The translations under genes and the position numbers were made by a program. Source: Carbonactinospora thermoautotrophica (GTDB lineage Bacteria > Actinomycetota > Actinomycetes > Streptomycetales > Carbonactinosporaceae). Taken from it: DNA of 64,000 bases. Every line of letters begins with the position of its first letter. Positions within the stretch are counted from its first letter, which is position 1. Shown piece after piece: positions 34,820-46,070 of the stretch. The notes below the pieces were generated by a model, which saw nothing but the letters and a program-made list of their open reading frames with translations, made no database searches and had not been told where the DNA came from. Where the stretch lies: the NCBI RefSeq assembly GCF_001543895.1, contig NZ_JYIJ01000014.1, positions 1 to 64,000 on the forward strand. Reading direction: 5' to 3'.

Positions 34820-36442
34820 ATGACCACGCTGATCAACGAGACCACACCTGACACCCGGGGCCGGGCCGCACCCCCGGCGGTCCGGACCCGCCGCTCGACC
34901 CGCGAGCGGGTCGCGGAGCTGGCCCGCATCCGGGAGGAGGCGCACCGTGGCCCGGACCCGGCGGCGACCAAGCGCCAGCACGCGAAGGGCAAGCTGACCG
35001 CCCGCGAGCGCATCGACCTCCTGGTGGACCCCGGGTCCTTCACCGAGTTGGAGCCGCTGCGCCGGCACCGGGCGAGCGGCTTCGGCCTGGAGCGGCGCCG
35101 CCCGTACACCGACGGGGTCGTCACCGGCTGGGGCACCGTGCACGGGCGTCAGGTCTTCGTGTACGCGCACGACTTCCGCATCTTCGGCGGATCGCTCGGC
35201 GAGGCACACGCCCAGAAGATCCACAAGCTCATGGACCTGGCCACGACCACCGGAGCGCCTCTCATCGGGCTCAACGACGGCGCCGGTGCCCGCATCCAGG
35301 AGGGGGTGACGGCGCTCGCCGGCTACGGCGGGATCTTCCGGCGCAACGTCGCAGCCTCCGGAGTCATCCCGCAGATCAGCGTGATGCTCGGCCCCTGCGC
35401 CGGGGGCGCCTCGTATTCCCCGGCGCTTACCGACTTCGTGTTCGCGGTGCGCGGCACCGCGCACATGTTCATCACCGGGCCCGACGTGGTGGCCGCGGTG
35501 ACGGGGGAGCACGTCAGCCACGAGGAGCTGGGCGGGGCGCTCACCCACGCCACGCGCTCCGGCGTGGCCACGTTCGTCCACGACGATGAGGCCGACTGCC
35601 TGGAGGACGTGCGCTTCCTGCTGTCCCTGCTGCCCTCCAACAACGCTGAGCTGCCCCCTTACTACCCGCCGGACGACCCCGCCGACCGGTCCTGCGATGC
35701 GCTGCTCGACCTGGTACCGGACGACCCGGCCCGGCCGTACGACATGCGGGCGGTGATCGCTGAGATCGTGGACGACGGCGAGTACCTGGAGCTGCACGAA
35801 GCCTGGGCGCCCAACGTCGTGTGTGCGTTGGCTCGCCTCGACGGCCACGTCGTCGGGATCGTCGCCAACCAGCCCCAGGTGCTCGCGGGCGCCCTAGACA
35901 TCCACGCCTGCGAGAAGGCCGCCCGGTTCGTGCGCACCTGCGACGCCTTCAACATCCCGCTGGTCACCCTGGTCGACGTGCCCGGCTTCCTGCCCGGCAC
36001 CGAGCAGGAGCACGGCGGCATCATCCGGCATGGGGCGAAGCTGTTGTACGCGTACTGCGAGGCCACCGTGCCCCGCGTCCAGGTGATCCTGCGCAAGGCG
36101 TATGGCGGCGCGTACATCGTCATGGACTCGCGCTCTATCGGCGCGGACCTGTCCTACGCCTGGCCGACCAACGAGATCGCCGTGATGGGCGCCGAGGGCG
36201 CCGCCAACGTGATCTTCCGCAAGGAACTCGCCGCCGCGGCCGACCCCGGCGCGCTGCGTCGGCGGTTGGTCACCGAGTACGCAGAACAGCTCATGCACCC
36301 GTACTACGCCGCGGAGCGCGGCCTGGTCGACGACGTCATCGATCCTCGCGACACCCGCCGGGTGATCGCGCGCGGCCTCGCCATGCTGCGCTCCAAGCAC
36401 GCGAACCTACCCCACCGCAAGCACGGCAACCCGCCACTGTAG
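34820..36442 (+). CDS. Acyl-CoA carboxylase carboxyltransferase (beta) subunit
   Basis: 540 residues, the usual AccB/PccB length. Evidence: [75 protein letters not shown] (oxyanion loop), [15 protein letters not shown] and [41 protein letters not shown]. It transfers CO2 from biotin to an acyl-CoA, here presumably acetyl-CoA to malonyl-CoA. No biotin-carrying alpha subunit is in the cluster, so it must use one from elsewhere. The epsilon subunit is at 41528. Confidence 0.93.
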   Translation: MTTLINETTPDTRGRAAPPAVRTRRSTRERVAELARIREEAHRGPDPAATKRQHAKGKLTARERIDLLVDPGSFTELEPLRRHRASGFGLERRRPYTDGVVTGWGTVHGRQVFVYAHDFRIFGGSLGEAHAQKIHKLMDLATTTGAPLIGLNDGAGARIQEGVTALAGYGGIFRRNVAASGVIPQISVMLGPCAGGASYSPALTDFVFAVRGTAHMFITGPDVVAAVTGEHVSHEELGGALTHATRSGVATFVHDDEADCLEDVRFLLSLLPSNNAELPPYYPPDDPADRSCDALLDLVPDDPARPYDMRAVIAEIVDDGEYLELHEAWAPNVVCALARLDGHVVGIVANQPQVLAGALDIHACEKAARFVRTCDAFNIPLVTLVDVPGFLPGTEQEHGGIIRHGAKLLYAYCEATVPRVQVILRKAYGGAYIVMDSRSIGADLSYAWPTNEIAVMGAEGAANVIFRKELAAAADPGALRRRLVTEYAEQLMHPYYAAERGLVDDVIDPRDTRRVIARGLAMLRSKHANLPHRKHGNPPL

Positions 36443-36480
36443 CCGCCGATCAGATCACCAGCCGAATCCAGGGGGTGCTC

Positions 36481-36900
36481 GTGTCCCGCAAGCACACGAC
36501 GATCACCGTCGACGACGTGCCCGCCAACCGTCGCCGCGGCGGCGATATCCGCGCCCTGCTCACCCCGACGACGGTCGGGTCGACGTCGGGGTTCCTGGGC
36601 GTCGCCACGATCGCGCCCGGTGAGTTCATCAGCGAGCACTACCACCCGTATTCCGAGGAGTTCGTGTACCTGGTCCGCGGTGCGCTCACCGTACGGCTGG
36701 ACGGGGAGCCGACCGAACTACGCGCCGGGCAGGCGGTGTTCATCGCCTGCGAGGTCCGCCACCGGCTGGAGAACCACGGTGACGAGGACGCGTTCATCGT
36801 CTTCCACCTTGGACCGCTCGCCCCCCGCCCCGACCTGGGCCACGTGGACACCGAGGAGCTGCCGCACCCAGAGGCGCCGCTGCCCGGAGGCACCCGGTGA
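36481..36900 (+). CDS. Cupin-domain protein
   Basis: 139 residues. Cupin motif 1 in [19 protein letters not shown] (His, His, Glu) and motif 2 in [19 protein letters not shown] (His). Cupins in type II PKS clusters (for example in pentangular and angucycline-type loci) act as cyclases or oxygenases; metal-site residues are present here. The GTG at 36481 follows CAGGGGGTGCTC. The stop overlaps the KS-alpha GTG by GTGA. Confidence 0.85.
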   Translation: MSRKHTTITVDDVPANRRRGGDIRALLTPTTVGSTSGFLGVATIAPGEFISEHYHPYSEEFVYLVRGALTVRLDGEPTELRAGQAVFIACEVRHRLENHGDEDAFIVFHLGPLAPRPDLGHVDTEELPHPEAPLPGGTR

Positions 36901-38168
36901 GCGGCCGGCGCGTCGCCGTCACCGGCCTCGGCGTCGTCGCGCCGGGCGGCATCGGCACCAAGGCCTTCTGGGAGCTGCTCACCGCCGGGCGGACCGCCAC
37001 GCGCGCGATCACCCTCTTTGACCCGACCGGCTTCCGATCCCGGATCGCCGCGGAGTGCGATTTCGACCCGGCGGCGGAGGGGCTGTCACCGCAGGAGACC
37101 CGGCGGATGGACCGGTGCGTGCAGTTCGCGGTCGTGGCTGCCCGCGAGGCGATCGCCGACGCCGGCCTGGAACCGGACAGCGAGCCCTCGCACCGGATCG
37201 GCGTCAGCATCGGCAGCGCGGTCGGCTGCACGATGACGCTGGAAGAGGAGTACGTGGTGGTCAGCGACCACGGCCGGCACTGGCTGGTCGACCACACGTA
37301 CGCCATTCCGCACCTGTACCAGAGCCTGGTGCCGAGCACGCTGGCCGTCGAGGTGGCCTGGCTGGTCGGTGCCGAGGGCCCGGCTGCCGTGATCTCCACC
37401 GGGTGCACGTCCGGCTTGGACGCGGTGGGCCATGCCGCTGCCCTGATCGCCGAGGGCTCGGCCGATGTGGTGATCTCAGGTGCGTCCGACGCGCCGATCT
37501 CGCCGATCTCGGTCGCCTGCTTCGACGCGATCAAGGCGACGTCGCCTAACAACGCGGATCCTGAACATGCCTCGCGGCCCTTCGACCGGCACCGCGACGG
37601 GTTCGTGCTCGGCGAGGGGGCCGCGGTGCTCGTCCTGGAGGAGTACGAGCGCGCCCGGCAGCGCGGCGCCCACGTGTACGCCGAGATCGCCGGGTTCGCC
37701 AGCCGCAGCAACGCCTACCACATGACGGGGCTGAAGCCGGACGGCCTGGACATGGCCGAGGCGATCCGGGCCGCGCTCGACCAGGCGCGGCTGAACCCCG
37801 ACGACGTCGACTACATCAACGCCCACGGCTCGGGCACCCGGCAGAACGACCGGCACGAGACCGCCGCGTTCAAGCGCAGCCTGGGCAGGCGCGCGTACCA
37901 GGTGCCGGTCAGCTCCATCAAGTCGATGGTGGGCCACTCGCTCGGTGCTATCGGCTCGATCGAGTTGGCCGCCTGCGCGTTGGCGATCGAGCACGGCGTC
38001 GTGCCGCCCACCGCCAACCTGACGACACCCGACCCAGAGTGTGACCTGGACTATGTGCCGCGCACCGCCCGCGAGCAGCAGGTCGACGTCGTGCTCAGCG
38101 TGGGCAGCGGTTTCGGCGGCTTCCAGACCGCGGTGCTGCTGGCTCGTCCCGGGGAGGTGGCGAGGTGA
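36897..38168 (+). CDS. Type II PKS ketosynthase alpha (KS)
   Basis: 423 residues, the usual KS-alpha length. The active-site Cys is Cys 170 in [10 protein letters not shown], with His 310 (NAHGSGT) and His 347 (SMVGHSLGA). It condenses malonyl-ACP with KS-beta into the poly-beta-ketone. GTG start overlapping the cupin stop; overlaps CLF by GTGA. Confidence 0.96.
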   Translation: MSGRRVAVTGLGVVAPGGIGTKAFWELLTAGRTATRAITLFDPTGFRSRIAAECDFDPAAEGLSPQETRRMDRCVQFAVVAAREAIADAGLEPDSEPSHRIGVSIGSAVGCTMTLEEEYVVVSDHGRHWLVDHTYAIPHLYQSLVPSTLAVEVAWLVGAEGPAAVISTGCTSGLDAVGHAAALIAEGSADVVISGASDAPISPISVACFDAIKATSPNNADPEHASRPFDRHRDGFVLGEGAAVLVLEEYERARQRGAHVYAEIAGFASRSNAYHMTGLKPDGLDMAEAIRAALDQARLNPDDVDYINAHGSGTRQNDRHETAAFKRSLGRRAYQVPVSSIKSMVGHSLGAIGSIELAACALAIEHGVVPPTANLTTPDPECDLDYVPRTAREQQVDVVLSVGSGFGGFQTAVLLARPGEVAR

Positions 38169-39385
38169 TCGGGAACCCGGTGATCACTGGGATCGGCGTC
38201 GTCGCTCCTAACGGGTTCGGCGCCGAAGAGTACTGGCAGGCGACCCTGGCCGGGCGGAGCGGCATCCGCCCCATCAGTCGCTTCGATGCTGCCCGCTACC
38301 CCGTACGGCTCGCGGGCGAGGTGCGCGACTTCGAGCCTGCGGACCACGTGCCGAGCCGTCTGATCGTCCAGACCGACCGCTGGACGCAGCTGGCGCTCAC
38401 CGCCACCGCCATGGCGCTGCAGGACGCGGCCATCGACCCGGCCGGCCTGCCCGAGTACGAGATGGCGGTCGTCACCGCAAGCTCCTCAGGCGGCAACGAG
38501 TTCGGCCAGCGCGAGATCCAGAGCCTGTGGAGCAAGGGGTCGCAGTTCGTCACCGCGTACCAGTCGATCGCCTGGTTCTACGCCGCCACCACCGGCCAGA
38601 TCTCCATCCGCCACGGCATGAAGGGTCCCTGCGGGGTGGTCGTGACTGAGCAGGCCGGCGGTCTGGACGCGGTCGCCCAGGCCCGTCGCGTGCTGCGGCA
38701 GGGGGCGCGCATCGCGGTCACCGGTGGCACCGAGGCGCCCCTCGGCCCCTACGCGCTGACCTGCCAGTTGCCCAACGGCCGGCTCAGCACCCGTCCCGAC
38801 CCGGCCCGGGCGTACGTGCCGTTCGACGTGGCCGCCTGCGGCTACGTGCCGGGCGAGGGCGGTGCGATCCTCATCGCCGAGCAACCGGCGGCGGCCCGGG
38901 AGCGGGGCGCCCGCGTCTACGCGGAGATCGCCGGGTACGCGGCCAGCTTCGACCCCCGGCCGGGCAGCGGCCGTCCGCCCGCGCTGCGCCACGCGATCGA
39001 GGGGGCGCTCATCGACGCGGGGTGCGCGCCCGAGGAGATCGACGTGGTCTTCGCCGACGCGGCTGGCGTGCCCGCGCTCGATCGGGTGGAGGCCGACACA
39101 CTGGCGTTCGTCTTCGAGCCTTACGGCGTGCCGGTCACCGCCCCGAAGACCATGACTGGCCGCCTGTACGCGGGGGGCGCCGCGCTCGACCTCGCCGCTG
39201 CGGTCCTCGCGCTGCGCGACCAGGTGATCCCGCCGACCGTCGGCGTGTGCGAGGTGCCGGCGGACTACCAGCTCGACCTGGTACGTGACCAGCCCCGCCC
39301 GGCCAGATTGCACGCCGCCCTTGTGGTAGCGCGCGGCTTTGGCGGGTTCAACGCGGCCGTGGTCGTACGGCGCTTCACCGACTGA
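38165..39385 (+). CDS. Type II PKS chain length factor (KS-beta/CLF)
   Basis: 406 residues. The KS fold is the same but the active Cys is replaced by Gln 163 in [10 protein letters not shown], the hallmark of a CLF. Together with KS-alpha it sets chain length and starts synthesis by decarboxylating malonyl-ACP. The GTG at 38165 overlaps the KS-alpha stop (GTGA), so the two are made in equal amounts. Confidence 0.96.
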   Translation: MIGNPVITGIGVVAPNGFGAEEYWQATLAGRSGIRPISRFDAARYPVRLAGEVRDFEPADHVPSRLIVQTDRWTQLALTATAMALQDAAIDPAGLPEYEMAVVTASSSGGNEFGQREIQSLWSKGSQFVTAYQSIAWFYAATTGQISIRHGMKGPCGVVVTEQAGGLDAVAQARRVLRQGARIAVTGGTEAPLGPYALTCQLPNGRLSTRPDPARAYVPFDVAACGYVPGEGGAILIAEQPAAARERGARVYAEIAGYAASFDPRPGSGRPPALRHAIEGALIDAGCAPEEIDVVFADAAGVPALDRVEADTLAFVFEPYGVPVTAPKTMTGRLYAGGAALDLAAAVLALRDQVIPPTVGVCEVPADYQLDLVRDQPRPARLHAALVVARGFGGFNAAVVVRRFTD

Positions 39386-39426
39386 CCAGCACAAGTGACC
39401 AGCACAGCAGAAGTGAGGAGACGCAG

Positions 39427-40895
<1,469 letters not shown>

Positions 40896-40896
<1 letters not shown>

Positions 40897-41216
40897 TGGG
40901 GCACCCGGTGTTCCGTGTCGAGCTCACCATGCGCATCCACCCCGGCAAGGAGGCGGAGTTCGAGCGCACGTGGCTCAGCATCGGGGAGGCGGTCACCAGC
41001 CACCCGGCCAACCTCGGGCAGTGGTTGTCGCGCAGCGCGGACGACGTCGGCACGTACGTCATCGTCAGCGACTGGGTGGACGAGCAGCGGTTCCGCGAGT
41101 TCGAGCGCAGCGAGCGGCACCGCGTCCACCGCGAGATGTTGCATCCGCTGCGCGCCAGCGGGTCGATGACCACCATGACCGTGCTGTACTACCTGCCGGG
41201 AGCTGCGTCGCGATGA
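40896..41216 (+). CDS. ABM-family monooxygenase/cyclase 1
   Basis: 106 residues. Antibiotic biosynthesis monooxygenase fold: VFRVELTMRIHPGKEAEFER, SADDVGTYVIVSDWVDEQ, FREFERSERHRVHREML. Such small cofactor-free enzymes make quinones or aid cyclisation. The ATG overlaps the KR stop (TGATG). It is followed by a similar gene by ATGA overlap, a pair typical of pentangular clusters (PdmH-type). Confidence 0.85.
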
Positions 41217-41521
41217 CCGGGCGGGTCCGTGTCCTGGTCTACCTCACCGCGCCCGACGGGGATGTGAGCGTGATCGAGGAGGCCTACCACGCGATCAGCG
41301 GCCGGCTGCAGGGCACCCCGGGGCTGGTCGGCAACGAGCTGCTGCGCTCGCTCAGCGACCCGGACAGCTTCGCAGTGATCAGCGAGTGGGAGAGCCTCGA
41401 CGCTTTCCGCGCCTGGGAACAGGGGCCTGACCATCGGGACGTGACTGCGCCGCTGCGGCCCTTCCAGAGCGTCACGATGCGGCCGGCCGTGTATGAGGTG
41501 ACCGCTGCGTACGGCGGGTGA
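41213..41521 (+). CDS. ABM-family monooxygenase/cyclase 2
   Basis: 102 residues, the second of a pair. VRVLVYLTAPDGDVSVIEEAY, GTPGLVGNELLRSLSDPDSF, VISEWESLDAFRAWEQGPDH are the usual pattern. ATG at 41213 overlaps the preceding stop (ATGA). Probably hydroxylates or oxidises the polyketide core. Confidence 0.85.
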   Translation: MTGRVRVLVYLTAPDGDVSVIEEAYHAISGRLQGTPGLVGNELLRSLSDPDSFAVISEWESLDAFRAWEQGPDHRDVTAPLRPFQSVTMRPAVYEVTAAYGG

Positions 41522-41527
41522 GTTCGC

Positions 41528-41737
41528 GTGGCCGCGAGCGGTGCACCGCTGGTCCGCGTCCTCCGGGGCTGCCCCACCCCGGAGGAGGTGGCGGCACTGA
41601 TCACCGTGCTCGCCGCCCGGGCCGGGCAGGCGGGGCCGCAGCCCCGGCCTGCTCGGCCCCGCACCGTGCCCACGCACGCGTACGTCCCGCCCGGCTCGTG
41701 GCACGCGGTGCCACGGCAACCTTGGACGGTTTCGTGA
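41528..41737 (+). CDS. Acyl-CoA carboxylase epsilon subunit
   Basis: 69 residues. PLVRVLRGCPTPEEVAALIT and the C-terminal Trp region (GSWHAVPRQPW) are the pattern of the small AccE/PccE subunit that activates the beta subunit in actinomycetes. GTG start 6 bp after the ABM stop. It is the natural partner of the AccB at 34820, and its place at the end of the PKS operon fits dedicated malonyl-CoA supply. Confidence 0.8.
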   Translation: MAASGAPLVRVLRGCPTPEEVAALITVLAARAGQAGPQPRPARPRTVPTHAYVPPGSWHAVPRQPWTVS

Positions 41738-41757
41738 GGGGGCGTCAGAGCAGATAA

Positions 41758-42210
41758 GGAGACTTCTGAGGTTGTCACGCCGCCGTGGTGACCGGTGTGG
41801 TGTGGGCTGGTAGCACCGTCCGTCGTGAGGCAGCGCCAAGACGTTGACGCGGCGTCGGGCGGGGGTGAGGACAGCGGCGAGGAGTTGCAGCAGTTCGTCG
41901 CCTGCCACCCGACGCGACAGCAGCCGCCTGCCTTCCGCGTCGGTCACCACACAGTGGTGGTGGGTCTTCCCGGCATCCACGCCCGTCTAGGCCACGGGCA
42001 CTTCCGCAGGTTCGAGGTGTATCCGTCCCGCAGACGACCTCGCCGGCGTTGTCCTACATAGCGATACGTTCGCACATCCCGATCGGCGGCCAGGTCGTCG
42101 CGGGGCGCCAGACGGCCCAGTCTCCCGAACCGCGCACAGCAACGTCATACCAGCCACCCGGCGCCCCCAGGTGATCAGAACCCTCCGAGTGGCCCGATCA
42201 ACCCGGGAAG
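41758..42210 (-). pseudogene. IS110 remnant with an internal deletion
   Basis: The minus strand reads the N-terminal RuvC-like start VDAGKTHHHCVVTDAEGRRL directly joined, in frame, to the C-terminal tail ARRRVNVLALPHDGRCYQ, so the central two thirds is gone. A TAG sits just before the start region where Trp is expected. The right end (GTTGTCACGCC near 41774) and left end with CCTACATAGCGATA match the other copies. The left end finishes at AAGAAAGGTAGGACGCC, right in front of the NmrA ATG. Confidence 0.7.
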
Positions 42211-42224
42211 AAAGGTAGGACGCC

Positions 42225-43073
42225 ATGGAGGTTCTCGTCGTCGGTGCCACCGGCCGCCAGGGCGGCGCTGTCGCCCGCGAGCTCGGGTCCTGCGGGCACG
42301 CGGTCCGCGCGTTCACCCGCCACCCGGACAGCGACGCGGCCCGGGAGCTGGCGGCCGCCGGGATGAGGGTGCACGCGGGCGACCTGCGTGACGCCGACTC
42401 GGTCGCCCGGGCTGCGAAGGGGGCGGACGCGGTCTTTCTCATGGCTGATTTCCGTGCCGGCCCGGGCGAGGAGGTCCGGGCCGGCTCCTGCGCGCTGGAG
42501 GGCCTGCGGGCGGCCGGTGTCGGCCACGTGGTCTACAGCTCGGTGGCCAGCGCTGACCGGCGGACTGGTATCCCGCACTTTGAGAGCAAGCGCTGGATCG
42601 AGGAGCTGCTGCGCCGCTCCGGCCTGCCCCACACGGTGGTGGCGCCAGTGTTTTTCATGGACAACCCCAAGCCGTCGCTCGCCGCGACGGGTGGGACCGT
42701 GCTCGCCATGCCGCTGGCCGAGACGACCGTGCTGCAGCAGGTCGCGGTCCGTGACATCGGCGCGTTCGTCCGGCATGTGCTGGAGCATCCCGACGAGGTG
42801 GTGGGGGAGCGCATCGAGATCGCTGGGGACGCCCTCACCGGCCCGCAGGCCGCTGCGGTGCTGTCCTGCGTCACGGGTCGCCCCGTCCGCTATCAGGCGA
42901 TCCCGGCCTGCCCGGACCGCTTCGGCCCCGACATCGCCGCGATGTTCGCCTGGCTCGACCGGGTCGGGTACCAGGTCGACATCCCCGCCTTGCACGCGAG
43001 GTTCCCCGGGATCGGCTGGCACACGTTCGAGGCGTGGGCGCGGGATGGGGGAGTGATACCCGGGTCGGCGTGA
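42225..43073 (+). CDS. NmrA-like NAD(P)-binding oxidoreductase
   Basis: 282 residues. VLVVGATGRQGGAVARELGS (dinucleotide site), FTRHPDSDAARELAAAGM, VVYSSVASADRRTGIPHF, FFMDNPK. The family includes reductases that shape polyketide quinones (ActVI-type and others) and NADP sensors. It may reduce an intermediate of the cluster. The ATG follows GAAAGGTAGGACGCC, which belongs to the IS110 remnant end. Confidence 0.82.
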   Translation: MEVLVVGATGRQGGAVARELGSCGHAVRAFTRHPDSDAARELAAAGMRVHAGDLRDADSVARAAKGADAVFLMADFRAGPGEEVRAGSCALEGLRAAGVGHVVYSSVASADRRTGIPHFESKRWIEELLRRSGLPHTVVAPVFFMDNPKPSLAATGGTVLAMPLAETTVLQQVAVRDIGAFVRHVLEHPDEVVGERIEIAGDALTGPQAAAVLSCVTGRPVRYQAIPACPDRFGPDIAAMFAWLDRVGYQVDIPALHARFPGIGWHTFEAWARDGGVIPGSA

Positions 43074-43074
43074 G

Positions 43075-43557
43075 TCATCCGTCCCGGGTGGACGCCGCGG
43101 TGAACAGCCGCTGCAGCAGCTCATACAGCTGTGTGCGCTCGGCCTCGTTCAACGGTTCCATGAACTCCTCGCTGAGCTGGATCTGCACGGTGCGGACGTG
43201 CTCGATGTGGGCGCGGCCGGCGTCGGTGAGCTGCAGGAGGATCGCGCGACGGTCCTTCGGATCGGCGACGCGGGTAAGGAGGCCTTCGCGTTCCAGGGCG
43301 TCGACGACTGTGGTGACCGTGCGGCCGGCGACGCCGAGTTCGCTCGCGATGTCGCCCATCCGGGGGGTTCCGCCGTGGTCCCAGAGGGCCTGGAGCAGGC
43401 GCATCCGGGGGACCGACATGTCGTAGTCGGCCAGGCGGGCGTTGTGGTGGCGTTTCAGCAGGTGGGTGACCTGGAGCAGGGTTTCGACGACCTCGGCGGG
43501 CGAGGGCGGGCGGCCGCTCGGGGCCGGGGTGGGGCCCGGGGCCTCATCCCTTGACAT
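43075..43557 (-). CDS. MarR-family regulator
   Basis: 160 residues. Winged helix: RLLQALWDHGGTPRMGDIAS, ELGVAGRTVTTVVDALEREG, RVADPKDRRAILLQLTDAGR (the wing with the DxRA signature). Such proteins repress efflux genes and release them on binding the product. It is divergent from the drrA-like ABC gene, the expected target. Confidence 0.9.
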   Translation of the reverse strand: MSRDEAPGPTPAPSGRPPSPAEVVETLLQVTHLLKRHHNARLADYDMSVPRMRLLQALWDHGGTPRMGDIASELGVAGRTVTTVVDALEREGLLTRVADPKDRRAILLQLTDAGRAHIEHVRTVQIQLSEEFMEPLNEAERTQLYELLQRLFTAASTRDG

Positions 43558-43648
43558 GCCATATCCTCCTGAGTATGTTCACTGACGCAACTATGATAGA
43601 TGCAGCACTCACTTTATACGATGCAGCAGTTATGTGAAAGAGACTACG
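43558..43648. promoter_or_regulatory. Divergent marR/drrA operator region
   Basis: 91 bp holding ATGCAGCA (43599-43606) and again ATGCAGCA (43621-43628), each in the context GATGCAGCA/CGATGCAGCA. ATATCCTCCT at 43560-43569 is the ribosome binding site of marR read in complement. The repeated motif is the likely MarR operator or overlaps the drrA promoter. Confidence 0.4.
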
Positions 43649-44635
43649 ATGAACGGAAACGATCTGGCGATCCGGGCCGAGGGGCTGACCAAGCGGTTCG
43701 GGTCCACCGAGGCCCTGCGTGGGCTCGACCTCCACGCCGAGGCCGGTACCGTGCTCGCGGTTCTCGGACCCAACGGCGCCGGGAAGACCACCGCCGTACG
43801 CATCCTCACCACACTCCTGAAACCGGACTCCGGCTGTGCCGAGATCGCGGGGTTCGACGTCGTCCGCGACGCCGCCAAACTACGTGCCCACATCGGGCTG
43901 ACCGGGCAGTACGCGGCCGTGGATGAGCACCTGACGGGCCGGGAGAACCTGGAGCTGATCGGCCGCCTGTACCACCTGGGTCGCCGCGATGCGCAGCGGC
44001 GGGCCGCCTGGCTGCTGGAGCGGTTCGACCTCACCGACGCCGCCGGGCGACTGGTCAAGACGTACTCCGGCGGCATGCGCCGGCGTCTCGACCTGGCGGC
44101 GAGCCTCGTCATGGCGCCTCCCGTCCTCATCCTCGACGAGCCGACCACCGGTCTTGACCCGCGCAGTCGCCTGGCCGTGTGGGAGGTCGTCGAGGAGTTG
44201 GTCACGGCCGGCACCACGGTCCTACTCACCACCCAGTACCTGGAGGAGGCCGACCGGCTGGCCACGCGCATCGCCGTCGTCGACGGGGGACGTGTCATCG
44301 CCGAGGGCACCTCGGACGAGCTCAAGGCCCGCGTCGGCGGGGAGCGGCTGGAGATCACGCTGGAGGCCGGGGACGACACGAGCAAAGCCGCCGAGGTGCT
44401 CGCCGCCCACGGGCACGGGGAGATCCACCTCGCCCGGGCGCGTAACTCCCTGTCGGTACCCGTCAGCGACGGCGCCCGTCGCCTCGCAGAGATCGTCCGC
44501 GACCTGGACGCGGCCGGAGTCCACGTCGTCGACTTCGGCGTCCGCCGGCCCACGCTGGACGACGTCTTCCTCACCCTCACCGGCCACACCACGGCCGGGG
44601 AGACCGAGGAGGACGAGGGGAGGGAAGCTGCCTAA
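43649..44635 (+). CDS. drrA: Daunorubicin-type exporter ATPase (DrrA)
   Basis: 328 residues. Walker A VLGPNGAGKTTAVR, signature TYSGGMRRRLDLAASL, Walker B VLILDEPTTGLDPRS, H-loop LLTTQYLEEADRLA, and the DrrA-type C-terminal domain (GVRRPTLDDVFLTLTGH). It energises product export through the DrrB permease. ATG 43649 follows GAAAGAGACTAC. The cognate drrB lies 1.4 kb downstream because an IS110 sits between the two. Confidence 0.93.
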   Translation: MNGNDLAIRAEGLTKRFGSTEALRGLDLHAEAGTVLAVLGPNGAGKTTAVRILTTLLKPDSGCAEIAGFDVVRDAAKLRAHIGLTGQYAAVDEHLTGRENLELIGRLYHLGRRDAQRRAAWLLERFDLTDAAGRLVKTYSGGMRRRLDLAASLVMAPPVLILDEPTTGLDPRSRLAVWEVVEELVTAGTTVLLTTQYLEEADRLATRIAVVDGGRVIAEGTSDELKARVGGERLEITLEAGDDTSKAAEVLAAHGHGEIHLARARNSLSVPVSDGARRLAEIVRDLDAAGVHVVDFGVRRPTLDDVFLTLTGHTTAGETEEDEGREAA

Positions 44636-44643
44636 TGTGCGTG

Positions 44644-45846
44644 TCAAGCCGCAGCGGCGCGCGGCCGTGGCTGGTAGGGCTGGCGGGTGCGCAGGATCGC
44701 GTGCAGGACGTTGACGCGTCGGCGGGCCAGGGCGATGAGGGCTTGGTGGTGGCGTTTACCTTCGGCGCGTTTGCGGGCGTAGAAGGCGCGGCTGGTCGGG
44801 TCGCGTTGGATGGCGCAGAACGCGGACTGGTAGAAGACGCGTTTGAGGGCCTTGTTGCCGGCGGTGGCGCGCTGCAGGTAGCGGACCTTGCCGGACTGTT
44901 TGAGGACCGGGGCCAGGCCCGCGGCGGAGGCGAGCTGGTCGGCGGTGGGGAACCGGGTGATGCCGCCTGCCTCGGCGAGAAACTCCGCGGTGAGGGTGGC
45001 CCCCATCCCGGGCAGGCTGCGGACGAGGGCCGCGTCAGGGTGGCGCTGCAGCACCGCCTCGATGCGCTGGTCGATCTGGTGGAGCCGGTCGCGGGTGGTG
45101 AGCGCTTCGCGGGCCAGATCGCGGATGATGTCGGCGGCCACGGCCTCACCGGGGATGGTGACGTGCTGGGCGTGCGCCGCGGTGAGCGCGGCGTCGACCA
45201 GGGCATTGATCGTGACCGCCTTCAGGTTCCCCGCCCTGACCAGGTGCCTGCTCAGGCGGGTGCGTCCGGCGGCGCGGATCTCGCCGGGGGTGACGTAGCG
45301 GGTCAGCAGCCACAGCCCGGCCTTGCCGGTCACGTCCACCACCCGTTCCAGGCCGGGGAAGATCGAGGCCAGCAGGTCCCGCAGCCGCCCCAGGCGGCGG
45401 GTCTGGTCGGCCACCAGTTCCCGGCGGCGCCCGACCAGCAGCCGCAGCTCGGCGTCGATCTGGTTCAGGCCGGTGACCGGGCGCAGGTCCTCGCGCATGC
45501 GGACCTGGTCGGCGATCACTCGTGCGTCTTTGGGGTCGCTTTTGCGTTCCCCGCCCACGGTCGCGCGGCGGGCCCGGTTGACCGCCAGCCCGGGCACGTG
45601 CACCACCCTCAGCCCCGCCTCCAGGAGCATCGCCTGCACCAGTCCGGCGATCCCGCCCAACACGTCCACCCCGACCGTGGCCGGGCCGTGCTGCACCTGG
45701 GCGGCCTCGATGTCTGCGATCAGCGTCTGGATCCCGGCCGGGGTGTTGTCCACCCGTCGGCTGACCAGCACCTTTCCCGTCTCGGCGACCACGAGCACGG
45801 CCCAGTGGAACTCCTTGGCCACATCGATCCCGACCGCGACCGCCAT
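44644..45846 (-). CDS. IS110-family transposase (DEDD), copy B
   Basis: 400 residues from the ATG at 45846. VAVGIDVAKEFHWAVLVVA and GERKSDPKDARVIADQVRM are the DEDD domain; PGMGATLTAEFLAEAGG and RDPTSRAFYARKRAEGKRHH are the Tnp_20 domain with the Ser. The frame is intact. A longer reading frame starts at 45897, but the family pattern begins at 45846. Confidence 0.87.
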   Translation of the reverse strand: MAVAVGIDVAKEFHWAVLVVAETGKVLVSRRVDNTPAGIQTLIADIEAAQVQHGPATVGVDVLGGIAGLVQAMLLEAGLRVVHVPGLAVNRARRATVGGERKSDPKDARVIADQVRMREDLRPVTGLNQIDAELRLLVGRRRELVADQTRRLGRLRDLLASIFPGLERVVDVTGKAGLWLLTRYVTPGEIRAAGRTRLSRHLVRAGNLKAVTINALVDAALTAAHAQHVTIPGEAVAADIIRDLAREALTTRDRLHQIDQRIEAVLQRHPDAALVRSLPGMGATLTAEFLAEAGGITRFPTADQLASAAGLAPVLKQSGKVRYLQRATAGNKALKRVFYQSAFCAIQRDPTSRAFYARKRAEGKRHHQALIALARRRVNVLHAILRTRQPYQPRPRAAAA

Positions 45847-46060
45847 GCCCCTCCCTTCCCTGGTAGCGACCATGCCCGGCTTCCGTCCGCCGTCCATGCC
45901 CTACACAGCGATCTGTCGCAGTGCCTAATCAGCGGTCAGACGAAAGCGACGGGACCGGGGGCCAAGCCTCCCAAGCCATCACCGGCAGCCGACATGACAA
46001 CCATCCCGGCCCCGTCTGCGTACTCCGATCCTTCCGGACGGCCGGAGCACGAACAGAAAG
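45847..46060 (-). ncRNA. Candidate bridge RNA region of IS110 copy B
   Basis: The non-coding left end (214 bp) upstream of the transposase, corresponding to the bridge RNA region of the IS110 group. It shares CCTACACAGCGATC and ATCAGCGG segments with copy A (near 29240-29280). Inferred from family knowledge; no fold was computed. Confidence 0.4.
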
Positions 46061-46070
46061 GTAGGGCGGC

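Larger units (their letters stand above)
44641..46060 (-). mobile_element. IS110-family element, copy B, between drrA and drrB
   Basis: The right end TGTCAAGCCGCAGCGG starts 5 bp after the drrA stop. The left non-coding part includes CCTACACAGCGATC near 45900, and the end lies near AACAGAAAGGTAGGGCGGC, in front of the drrB ATG. It interrupts the drrAB unit. The orientation of the transposase is opposite to that of the drr genes. IS110 ends are not inverted repeats, so limits are approximate. Confidence 0.75.
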
